IMG/VR virus record: IMGVR_UViG_3300030107_006739
Location: 1 to 39,295 of that record
Strand: one strand, 5' to 3'
Length of the DNA stretch: 39,295 bases
Source: a virus
In this document: in pieces, positions 14,083-22,376 of the stretch
Layout of the letters: every line of letters starts with the position of its first letter
How positions within the stretch are numbered: the first letter of the stretch is position 1
Notes under the pieces: model-generated
What the model was told of the DNA's origin: nothing
Database searches by the model: none
Seen by the model: only the letters and a program-made list of their open reading frames with translations
Position numbers and translations under genes: made by a program

Positions 14083-17000
14083 TTACCTCAGTCGCTTTCG
14101 CGCACGACGCATCTTTTCTGCGTCTAACAAAGCCTGTCGAACCGAGCTATATGCGTCTCGCAAAGCCCTCGCCTGTTCGTAAGGCACATCCATAGGAGAT
14201 ACCGTGTACGCCGGTAGCCCTAAAGTCTGGTTAAGAATTTGCTGTGCAAACACATTCCCCGCCTGTCCACTAGGAGTATACTGCCTGTAACGCCCGATTG
14301 TCGAGATAGGAGCAGCACCCTCTTCTCCTCCTCCTTTTCCATACAGGTACATATTTGAAAGCTGTATTTGGGCTGGGGACATCATCATGGGCAGCACATA
14401 TCGAGTAAGCCAAGGCGTCTCTTCTACGTACTGTCCTTTCTTCATTGGCGGGGGTGCGGTCCTGAGCGCCTCAGGGACTACTGGCATTTTTGAAGGAAAC
14501 ATGCCTAAAGGGGTTGCCCTCTGTAGAGCCTTGCCGGTGAGTGCTTCTTTTTCCCACACTTGCTCAGCAAGGAATTTAGGCAATGGCGCCATGCTTCCAA
14601 CAAGTGTTTCAAACTTAGGTCTGGGTCCTCTTCCCTGTGCTAGATTTGAGATGCCGAAAAGATCAAGCGGCAGTGTCATTGACTCGCCAAACGGCTCTCT
14701 TGGTCGCATCACGGCGCCTAGCCCTGGCCCAACTCCCGTGCCTTTTATCTTTGCCGGATCTTCGCCTGTGATAGGAGATATAGCAGTACGAACCATCTCT
14801 CTCGCGGTTCCAAGGGCACGCTTGCCGGTGTCTCCGAGATGATAGTAGGGCGATGAAGCCGCCACGTAGCTGCCTGGACGAGGACCCTTTTCGTCTGGTT
14901 GCTGTGCCTCAAAAAACCTATGCACACCTGCTACGGCGCCGGGGCGAGTAGCTACAAGCCTGCCTGTCATCTTTGGCGCAGTCATCATCCATGTCGCAAA
15001 CGGCAAAAACCATCGTCCAACTTGAACCATTCGTGAAGGATCTGCGTAGTCAAGCAACACATCGAAGGTTCTTTTTGCGGCAATCGCGGGGCTGTCGCCT
15101 TTAGATAGGCGCCACATAAAGTGACCCATTTTTGCGTGCGCTTCCCATTGCTTGGCTAGATACTCGCCAGTAATCGCGGGAAGACCTCCAAGAGCACCTG
15201 TGTAGTCCTTGGAAAACTCCAAAGGCTCACGAAGAAGAGTCTCTTTGCGAAGCGCTTTTCTTTGGGCTGCCGTCATAGGCATCTGCCCATCGAGCTCTTT
15301 AGCGACAAGGCTCTCGAACTCTTCCCCTTTTACCCTGCCGTGTTTTTTGCGCACAGCTTTCTCTGCTTGCTTTAGTTGTTTCTGGGAAACTCTTTGAAAC
15401 CGCTTATAGTCACCTGCGGTAAGGCCAACCTGCTCAAGACGTGCCATCCCTGTCGCGTCTATAATTGGGATGTTGTACTCTTCCGCTAGATCTACAAGCT
15501 CGTCTGCGGAATACGTTTTGTTTGGAGTCTTAAGCTGCCCAGTTCTCTTGCCATCTTTAGTTTTTCTTAGAACCTTGTTAGCACGCCCAATCCACATGGC
15601 CGCACCAGCATTGCCGTCAACCACCATTTGAAGGCTGTCGTTCCACGCATTGAGAACATGGTATCCAGGCCTAGTTACCAGCACGTTCTTTTTCCAGAAG
15701 TTTGTGAGGTTAGCATACACCTCAAAGCTCTTCATTACGCCGCGAGCAACGGGCGTTTTTCCTCCCGGCACACGAGCCATCCAATTCCTAAATGTCTGGT
15801 ACGAGCTATCGAAGGCGCCATACATAATATCAGCGAGATCGTTAGGCAGCATCTGGCCTGTCTTGCCAATCTCTGTGTAGTCGCCCGCCCATCCTGTTTT
15901 TAGCTTGCTGTCGATAGGCTTGCCGAAGGTCTTCAGCATTTCCGACTCAAGCCTCGCTGCTCCGGAACCCCGCGCTGCACGCTGAATGTAGTTGGGCACA
16001 GCACGATGAGGGTCAGCAACGCCCTTGATCTTGCCAAGCTGGTACATCCGTTCACGCAGGTCTAAGGTGCTTTGCGCAATCGTTTCAGCCGACTCTCCGC
16101 GCTTAAGCATATCCTCTGACATGTCTCGGATTTTTACTTCAAGTTTTTCCGGGGAGATTCCGAGCTCAAGCCCTGCGCCTTGTCGTGACCTTGCCTTGCT
16201 TGGGTCTGCGGGACGAACGGATTTTGCTCCAGGAATATCCTCGAGGACCCCCCATTGCCGCTTGAAGTCTCGAGGAAAATACCGTCCAGTATATTGATTC
16301 CAAGCAATGCGGTTTTTCTTTAGGTAGCCGCTTGCGGAGGCTGCATCGTGAACCTCACCGAAAAGCCGGTCAAGCCCTTTGACCCACGCCTGCTCTTGTG
16401 GAGCTAGCTGGCGAAGAAGAGTGTCGTCTTTCAGCGCTTCTCTTGTTAGCTTTTTATAGTCACGCACAATCGTCTTGCGGTTCGCTCGACGCATAGGAAT
16501 ATCTTCTATCTGCTTTAGGTCCTCTAGCTGCTCAACCATCTGCGCTCGAAGCTGGGTCATTTTATCGTCAAGCTGGTTAGGGTCGATCTTGTCTAAGCGC
16601 CGTACTTTGCCGCCCTTGGTGTAAAAAAGATCTCGGTCAATCTTGTTTATTCCTGCAGGCTCAAAGGGGTCGATGACGTTTTTGACTATCCATTCTCGCC
16701 GTTCAGCACTTGCGGGGGCAATCTTAGAAAGCTCCTCATATTTATTGAGGAACTCTTTTTCAAACTTCCCTGCAAAGCCCTTGGCTCTTTTGCGCGCCTG
16801 CTTAGTAAGCATTTTTGTGGGGTCATACAGTTCTCGAATCGTGCTTCCGGTAACGGATTCGATAGGTTTTTTGCCGTAATGAAACGCTTTTTGTGCGGCC
16901 TTGCCGAGTGCGTATTCTTTTCCCGTTATCTGCGGCAGGTCCACGCCCAGCTTGGACGCACCTGGAAATATACCCGGAACCTGAGCTCTTAGCTGAGAGC

Positions 17001-18018
17001 GAGCGAAAAACTCTCCTTGATCTCCAAAGATCTTTTTTGCGTCGGCTGCAGTTAGGCCTGCGTTTTCAAATACGTCTACAACGTCATCGAACACCCCTGC
17101 AGTGCCCGCTTTCCTCGACGCTAATTCGCCTACTTCTTCAGCTAAGTTTTGCGCTTTCTTTTTGCCCAGCTTCTTTGTTGTGGCGCGCAAGGTTGCTTGA
17201 GAAGCGTTTTTTGCGCTACCCGCTGTACCAAGACTGAGCCATGATGACGGGCTTGTTCCCATCATTATCGCCGTATCCGCAACGTCTTTTTGCGTCTCGC
17301 GTACAGTCTTCCAAATGTTTTCCTTGGTGGGGGTCCTTCCTTCCCAGAGATCTGACGCCGCCCCTGCTGCAGCTACGGCGCCGCCTAAAGGCGTTCCAAT
17401 CGCCCACCCCGGAAGCTCTCCCGCTAAGGTTAGCAGTTTAGGCAGAAACTCACCCTTGTCTGCTTCCTCTCTGATTCTCTTCATCCACTCTTCGGCACCA
17501 ACGTCCTTTCCCGGCTTGTCGCCTTCTCGCTTAGGTGTAGACCAGCTACGGATGAGATTGCGGTGATCCCAGTCGAGAGCCTTGAAAAGCATCTCTCCTC
17601 CCGATTTAAGAACCTCTATCGGGCTCTGCTCCCCGCGAACTGCTTTTCTGCGCGCCTCTTTTATTTTTTGAGCAAGGTCAGGACGGTTTTCTCTCTTAGC
17701 TATCGCAGCCAACTTGCCTGCTGCGCGGTCAAAATCCTTATAGGTTCTGATTGACCTTTGAACACGCAACCTTTCCTGGCGCCGCAAAGGTTCATCCATC
17801 GTGTTTATTCTTTTAGCTACCTCGCGAAGGTTCTGAGGCTGAATATACCTGGCCGCCTCCTCTAGCTCCGGAGTTAGCTTCTCAAGAAGCTGATTGTACG
17901 CGGTGTCTACATCTGTACCCGGCTTGTACGATGGTGTAGTTGGCTTGTACGATGGTGTAGTTGGTTGGCGAAGCAAAGGAGCTCCTCCCCCAGGTATAAA
18001 GTCTGGCGGAATTGACAT
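14083..18018 (-). CDS. Giant internal virion / ejection protein
   Basis: This is the largest protein, 1311 residues and strongly basic. It starts with a Pro-rich tail that includes an exact 7-residue duplication (PTTPSYK at 19-25 and 26-32). Residues of about 764-800 (LTNFWKKNVLVTRPGYHVLN) and 982-1018 (DYADPSRMVQV, then FLPFATWMMTAPKM) match the pattern of the large polyvalent-protein regions found in phage ejected proteins. Size, position after the tail-tube genes and basic character fit a protein injected with the DNA, like T7 gp16-type cores. No lytic transglycosylase or polymerase motif is visible. Confidence 0.7.
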   Translation of the reverse strand: MSIPPDFIPGGGAPLLRQPTTPSYKPTTPSYKPGTDVDTAYNQLLEKLTPELEEAARYIQPQNLREVAKRINTMDEPLRRQERLRVQRSIRTYKDFDRAAGKLAAIAKRENRPDLAQKIKEARRKAVRGEQSPIEVLKSGGEMLFKALDWDHRNLIRSWSTPKREGDKPGKDVGAEEWMKRIREEADKGEFLPKLLTLAGELPGWAIGTPLGGAVAAAGAASDLWEGRTPTKENIWKTVRETQKDVADTAIMMGTSPSSWLSLGTAGSAKNASQATLRATTKKLGKKKAQNLAEEVGELASRKAGTAGVFDDVVDVFENAGLTAADAKKIFGDQGEFFARSQLRAQVPGIFPGASKLGVDLPQITGKEYALGKAAQKAFHYGKKPIESVTGSTIRELYDPTKMLTKQARKRAKGFAGKFEKEFLNKYEELSKIAPASAERREWIVKNVIDPFEPAGINKIDRDLFYTKGGKVRRLDKIDPNQLDDKMTQLRAQMVEQLEDLKQIEDIPMRRANRKTIVRDYKKLTREALKDDTLLRQLAPQEQAWVKGLDRLFGEVHDAASASGYLKKNRIAWNQYTGRYFPRDFKRQWGVLEDIPGAKSVRPADPSKARSRQGAGLELGISPEKLEVKIRDMSEDMLKRGESAETIAQSTLDLRERMYQLGKIKGVADPHRAVPNYIQRAARGSGAARLESEMLKTFGKPIDSKLKTGWAGDYTEIGKTGQMLPNDLADIMYGAFDSSYQTFRNWMARVPGGKTPVARGVMKSFEVYANLTNFWKKNVLVTRPGYHVLNAWNDSLQMVVDGNAGAAMWIGRANKVLRKTKDGKRTGQLKTPNKTYSADELVDLAEEYNIPIIDATGMARLEQVGLTAGDYKRFQRVSQKQLKQAEKAVRKKHGRVKGEEFESLVAKELDGQMPMTAAQRKALRKETLLREPLEFSKDYTGALGGLPAITGEYLAKQWEAHAKMGHFMWRLSKGDSPAIAAKRTFDVLLDYADPSRMVQVGRWFLPFATWMMTAPKMTGRLVATRPGAVAGVHRFFEAQQPDEKGPRPGSYVAASSPYYHLGDTGKRALGTAREMVRTAISPITGEDPAKIKGTGVGPGLGAVMRPREPFGESMTLPLDLFGISNLAQGRGPRPKFETLVGSMAPLPKFLAEQVWEKEALTGKALQRATPLGMFPSKMPVVPEALRTAPPPMKKGQYVEETPWLTRYVLPMMMSPAQIQLSNMYLYGKGGGEEGAAPISTIGRYRQYTPSGQAGNVFAQQILNQTLGLPAYTVSPMDVPYEQARALRDAYSSVRQALLDAEKMRRARKRLR
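17921..17962 (-). repeat. Exact 21-bp tandem duplication
   Basis: Bases 17921-17941 are repeated without change at 17942-17962, duplicating seven codons near the N-terminus of the 1311-residue protein. In contrast with the scrambled fibre repeats, this copy is exact and so probably recent, or still slipping. It keeps the reading frame. Confidence 0.85.
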
Positions 18019-18020
18019 CG

Positions 18021-18896
18021 CTATTGCCTCCAGAAGCTAGGCCCGTACTTGCTTGACTCGCTCATTTTGGGCGAGCCTTGTGTTGCAGGCGAGCTTTGTC
18101 TTGCAGGCGCAGGGAACCTAAACCCGAATCTCCTTTCAATCTGCGATACCGCCGCCTGGTCACGGGGACTGTAATCCTTAAACGGGGTGCTTTGATATTC
18201 TGCTAGCTTATCCGGGTTCTCCGCAAAAAACATAGCAAACACGGCTTCACGCGCCGCGCTAGGGTCTTTATTTACTCTTGCCGCTCTTACAAACTGAGCC
18301 GCTTGATTAAGCATTCTTGCCCTGATTCCTTGATTCTCTATCAGTCCTGGATCAATCTCGACTCCCAATGTTTTGGAGTCTAAAACCAGTTTGTCGTAAT
18401 ATCTTTGCGCATCACGTGCATACCTGCTGAGGTCATCGGCTTCGCGAGTAGCCATATTAAACGGAAGCCTTTGCATTAGGGTGTCGAGTTGTCTTCCTCT
18501 CCCCATGCCCGCTAATTTGATTCTTAGCTTACTCGACTTATCCCATGCGTCATCTGCAAGTTTCTTTGTGCGCTTGTCTTCTTCAGCCCACGATTCTTTC
18601 ACCAGCGGACCCAAAACGCCTGGCGACTTTAGTTCTTCTGCGCTCATCTTCAGGACGCCCGCTCTCGCTCGCGGAGGAAGAGAGCTGGTTACTCGATCCA
18701 TAAGTTTTGCATCTTTTTGAGCCTGGGCGAGTTTCTCCTGGATATCTAAAAGCTCTTTTCGCTCAGCCTTTCTTGTTTTTTCTCTTTTACCTGCCTCTTG
18801 GCCTCGCCAGTATGATGAACCCAGGTTTTCCGCGCCAGAGCTGATCCCTGAAGCCAGACCACCAAAAAAACTACCTAACCCTGTTTGCCTTGCCAT
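18021..18896 (-). CDS. Internal virion protein, unknown
   Basis: This 291-residue, mostly helical protein opens with a glycine-rich segment (GSFFGGLASGISSGAENLGSS) and a charged coiled-coil (about residues 35-75). The C-terminal part is Pro/Ser-rich. A Gly-rich amphipathic start and a coiled-coil are typical of podovirus internal or ejection proteins. It lies between two larger candidates of the same class (spacings of 2 and 21 bases), which is the main support. The ATG at 18896 follows an AAGGAG a few bases upstream. Confidence 0.6.
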   Translation of the reverse strand: MARQTGLGSFFGGLASGISSGAENLGSSYWRGQEAGKREKTRKAERKELLDIQEKLAQAQKDAKLMDRVTSSLPPRARAGVLKMSAEELKSPGVLGPLVKESWAEEDKRTKKLADDAWDKSSKLRIKLAGMGRGRQLDTLMQRLPFNMATREADDLSRYARDAQRYYDKLVLDSKTLGVEIDPGLIENQGIRARMLNQAAQFVRAARVNKDPSAAREAVFAMFFAENPDKLAEYQSTPFKDYSPRDQAAVSQIERRFGFRFPAPARQSSPATQGSPKMSESSKYGPSFWRQ

Positions 18897-18917
18897 AACC
18901 TAATTCTCCTTATTCAG

Positions 18918-21074
18918 CTAATTGACTGCCGCCGCCCCTGCTGCGCCTGCGTATCCGCCAGCATACGCCATGCCTGCTTTGCCGAGCGCCGAGCCAAGCA
19001 TTCCAAGTGCCTGCATCCACTCAGAAGGCACGAAGTTGTTGTGATACCACGTCTGATAATCGCGCTTAAGTCCGTCCATGTACTCAGCCATTCTGACCGA
19101 CCGAGCAAAAGCCAAAGAACCAAGCTCGTCCTCTCTGTGCATCATTGCAATATCTCTTAGCGTATTGAACTTCCGTTCTGCGTCAGCAAGCTGCATACGG
19201 AAATTCTCATCTCTAAGCTGGAACTCCCTCGCCATTTCTTGTTGCGCAGATGCTGTGCCTACTCGACGCATCATGTCTGCTTGGGCGCCCATAGCCATTT
19301 CGGGAGAGCCTCCCATCATTAGGTTTTGGTATCCCGCAGTCCTAAGCGCATCCTGATAAACGCCCGCGTTAGCCTGACGAATCTCTGCTTTCTCTGCTTC
19401 TATGTCTCTGTCAGAGTGAGTAGGGAGAGGGGACTCAAACAACGCACGCATCATCTCGTCTTCTGGCGAGCCTTTTTCGTAGCCGTACTCTCCTTTTTCG
19501 CTTTCCGGCTCAGGGGCGGCAGGCATTAGGCTCTCCGCTGGGTCAAGCTCTAGCGCCTGAGCAAGCTGCTCGTGAGTAAACTCTCTTCCTTTTTCGTTTG
19601 GCTCAAGATTGAAAATCATCTCGTCGTCTTCCGGGTCTTCTCCACCCCCCAGCGCGACCACTTGACCGTACTGGTTGACGTACATCCCGTTCTTCAGAAG
19701 CCATTCTTGTTCCTGATAAGAGGTAAACCCCTTCTCTACAATTTCATCTATCTGTTCAAACCGCTCGTCGTTGTAATGAAGCACGTCTTCGTCATTGATT
19801 CCCGCCCTGTTTAGCAGAGCCTTAATCCTGATTGCTGCGCCCTTTTCTCTTTCAAGCTCATTCCGGGGATTGAGGAGGTCTTTCCAGTCAATCTCCTGGT
19901 CAATGAAGTAGTCTCGGACATTTACGTCATCCCAGATTCTGAAATTGCCCGTTGCGTCAAGAACACTAAACTCACCCACGTCGGAGCCTGAGAATGTTGA
20001 TGAGCTAATGGGTATAATTCCAAACTCGTCGTAAAGCCGATTAATCTCTTCCCAGGTAAACGACCCTGCCTCTACGAGGGCGTTCACCTCTTCCCATACG
20101 TCTTCTTCGCTGTAATTAGCGAGCCCGCCTGACGATATGTTTGCGTAGCCGTCCTTAATCTTGCCTCTAAACGCTTCTCCTTTTTCTCTCTCTGTTTTCA
20201 GCTCTTCTGGAGTCTGAGGACTATCATCCGCAAGCGCTTCTTCGTCTTCTGGCGGCAGTTCTGTCGGCGTAGAATACAAAGGATTGCGCAAAGGACTATC
20301 TTCAGGCAAAGGCTGGGCTCCCTCTGCATCACCTAGGGAAAAAGGGCTTCCTACAGAAGACCTCCCGGCTTCTGACTGTTGAGCGCTTATCTGGTCAGCC
20401 ATGCTCTTTGCTGACAGGAACCCCTCTGCGAGCGGAGCCAGAGGCGAAGCGCGCTCCCAAGGGAACGGTGCCGATATAAACTCTTTTTGCGCGTCACTCC
20501 CGCCCCAGGTAAGCGGATCTGCAGCTATATGAGCAAAAGGATGGAACCCTTCACTTGCTTGCCAGGCGGCTCTTGTGTCCGGAGTTTGGCCCCCTTGCCA
20601 GGCGCCCGCTCTTGGGGGCGGCGACGGTTGCGCTGCAGAGATGGCACCCGCAGGATCTGGATGTCTTCTGGCTAGCGGGGATTTAGGCATCCGGCTACGA
20701 AGATCTGACTCAAGCCCTGCTGCTCTGGAGATTGCTCCTGCAGGATCTGGATATCTTTTGGGTAACTGTGGTGCCGTTTGCTGAGCTCCCGGCAAACGAC
20801 TGCGAATGCCTGCTTCTAAAGGAGACGCTGGCGCCTGTGGAGCCAACTGCTGAGCGCCGGGCAGTCGGCTCCTGATTCCCGACTCTAGCCCTGTGCTCCT
20901 TGCGGGCATCCGGCCACGAATGTTTGATTCCAAGTCTGGCGCCCTTCGCCCTCGCGGAAGTCGCGGCTGGTCAATATGTGAAGCAGGCCTATTCCTGGAC
21001 GTGACCCTTTCTAAGACTTTCGGGGTTGTATATATTTTTCGGCGCAATGTTCCGCCAAGATTATTTGTTGCCAT
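18918..21074 (-). CDS. Large internal virion protein with short linear repeats
   Basis: This 718-residue protein has a disordered, Pro/Arg-rich N-terminal third with four LE(S/A)xxRxRxP units (residues 48, 63, 86 and 121) and two R(Y/H)PDPAGAIS units (107 and 137). The middle is acidic (EDEE-rich). The C-terminal 150 residues are helical and end in a Gly/Ala-rich hydrophobic segment (LGMLGSALGKAGMAYAGG). That tail suits a protein that leaves the capsid and enters the cell envelope. It is the first of three such genes following the tail genes. Confidence 0.65.
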   Translation of the reverse strand: MATNNLGGTLRRKIYTTPKVLERVTSRNRPASHIDQPRLPRGRRAPDLESNIRGRMPARSTGLESGIRSRLPGAQQLAPQAPASPLEAGIRSRLPGAQQTAPQLPKRYPDPAGAISRAAGLESDLRSRMPKSPLARRHPDPAGAISAAQPSPPPRAGAWQGGQTPDTRAAWQASEGFHPFAHIAADPLTWGGSDAQKEFISAPFPWERASPLAPLAEGFLSAKSMADQISAQQSEAGRSSVGSPFSLGDAEGAQPLPEDSPLRNPLYSTPTELPPEDEEALADDSPQTPEELKTEREKGEAFRGKIKDGYANISSGGLANYSEEDVWEEVNALVEAGSFTWEEINRLYDEFGIIPISSSTFSGSDVGEFSVLDATGNFRIWDDVNVRDYFIDQEIDWKDLLNPRNELEREKGAAIRIKALLNRAGINDEDVLHYNDERFEQIDEIVEKGFTSYQEQEWLLKNGMYVNQYGQVVALGGGEDPEDDEMIFNLEPNEKGREFTHEQLAQALELDPAESLMPAAPEPESEKGEYGYEKGSPEDEMMRALFESPLPTHSDRDIEAEKAEIRQANAGVYQDALRTAGYQNLMMGGSPEMAMGAQADMMRRVGTASAQQEMAREFQLRDENFRMQLADAERKFNTLRDIAMMHREDELGSLAFARSVRMAEYMDGLKRDYQTWYHNNFVPSEWMQALGMLGSALGKAGMAYAGGYAGAAGAAAVN
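20685..20933 (-). repeat. Coding repeats LE(S/A)xxRxRxP
   Basis: Four short motif units lie within about 250 bases of the 718-residue protein, two followed by PGAQQ. The units are interrupted by variable Pro/Ala linkers and use different codons, so they were retained by selection or built up by old duplication. They could be docking motifs for a multivalent partner such as the portal, scaffold or another internal protein. Confidence 0.6.
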
Positions 21075-21083
21075 CTTATACCC

Positions 21084-21683
21084 CTATGACGCCAATTCTT
21101 CTTTAATCCAGAAGGTGACTGTTACGCCTCTAATCTTCGGAGAATTGCCTTGCCCCCCAATGAGGACTTTTAGTGTTTGATTGTTGTCAAAATTGATTAG
21201 CGGATTGGAGACAGGGTTTGAATTGTAGATATAATGGAACCCGCTTGCGTCGTTTACGTGGTCAGTCGTAATGACCCTCCCTACGCCTCCAAGAATAATA
21301 TCATCCAGCTTTATCGTGATTTTGGGGTCTGTTGTGTCGATAACCTTTTCTACGCAATACACCTCGATAAAAGCGATAGAAGCCTTTTTAGAGCTTTGAA
21401 CCCTTGTGGTTGTGCGAATGATTTCCGTGTCGGCTGTGCCGCAGACATACAAGGCATTTGTCCCCGCCGTTGACAGGGTGGTGTCTCGGCTGAAAGGGAC
21501 CACCGAAATAGACCACGGCGACAAGCCGTATCTGTCTGCAAGCTGAGACGAGACAATACCCGCGCTTTCATGCAGGTTTGTCGTCGTGATATTATCTAGG
21601 GCTGCAGTTAAGTCATTGAAGTTTGTATTTACCTCGCTCGACTTAATTAGCCCCGTACCAAAACTATGAGTTACAACAGTCAC
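21084..21683 (-). CDS. Virion protein, unknown
   Basis: This 199-residue protein starts at GTG with GAGGTG five bases before it. The first 45 residues (HSFGTGLIKSSEVNTNFNDL) carry the SEVNxNFxxL pattern that recurs at the N-termini of phage tail-associated and fibre-like proteins. The rest is beta-rich. It probably is a small tail or fibre component beside the nozzle. The family is not recognised with certainty. Confidence 0.6.
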   Translation of the reverse strand: MTVVTHSFGTGLIKSSEVNTNFNDLTAALDNITTTNLHESAGIVSSQLADRYGLSPWSISVVPFSRDTTLSTAGTNALYVCGTADTEIIRTTTRVQSSKKASIAFIEVYCVEKVIDTTDPKITIKLDDIILGGVGRVITTDHVNDASGFHYIYNSNPVSNPLINFDNNQTLKVLIGGQGNSPKIRGVTVTFWIKEELAS

Positions 21684-21695
21684 TTCTACACCTCA

Positions 21696-22376
21696 TTATC
21701 CGTAGTTCTCTACGTCGCCATACAGTCTAACCCCTAACGCGCTGCGCAATGCTATCCAAGGCACGGGCGCCACTTGGGGGGTTACTGTCAATTCTTCCGG
21801 AAAATCATTTGCCGTGGCCCCAGTATACCCTGTTTTTCGTCCTTTGCGGCGTGCTCTATCACCCATTCCGTATCCAGGGCAAAGCCACTTGGTATAAGTG
21901 TTTGCTGTGTACGCCACAAAAAAGATGCCACTTCTGGGGTCCAGCGTGACAGGCTTGGTCAGATCAGCATTGAACCGTCTAGGGGTCTGGGTGCCTACGT
22001 CTGCCGTTTCTGTGTGAGACGCCGCTCCCAGCTTGGCTACTCGGCGCAGACTATACGGCTCCGATGTCTTTATCGGGTCGCTACTCGTAAACGGGCCGGG
22101 GTTATACTTGTATATCGCCATACCCGCTTCTGCGGTTGTCCCATCGGTTACGTTGCTTCGGATCACAGCCGACACCCTGAAAACAGTCATATGGCCATGA
22201 AGCCTTAGCGGAACAACGTATACGCGATAGTCATCTGCGTGCGTAGTTTGCATGTCGTCAGCCAGATCTCCTACAGGGGGAACCGTCTCCACTTCATGTA
22301 CGCAAGGAAAACTTTTTTTACTCCCCCTGAGCTCCAGGTTTCGTACTCGCTTTTCGATTGTCGCCAAGAGAACCAC
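21696..22376 (-). CDS. Virion protein, unknown
   Basis: This 226-residue protein begins at GTG overlapping the nozzle stop (TAGTG), with a purine-rich AAGGGGG upstream. A short helical N-terminus (ATIEKRVRNLELRG) precedes a beta-rich body with FFVAYTANTY and WIALRSALGVRLYG. The layout resembles small tail decoration proteins. No function can be read from the sequence beyond its place in the tail block. Confidence 0.6.
   Translation of the reverse strand: MVLLATIEKRVRNLELRGSKKSFPCVHEVETVPPVGDLADDMQTTHADDYRVYVVPLRLHGHMTVFRVSAVIRSNVTDGTTAEAGMAIYKYNPGPFTSSDPIKTSEPYSLRRVAKLGAASHTETADVGTQTPRRFNADLTKPVTLDPRSGIFFVAYTANTYTKWLCPGYGMGDRARRKGRKTGYTGATANDFPEELTVTPQVAPVPWIALRSALGVRLYGDVENYG

Noticed and set aside
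14083-18018. N4-type virion RNA polymerase or T7-type RNA polymerase
   Set aside because: The protein is too short for N4 vRNAP and shows none of the catalytic motifs of single-subunit polymerases.
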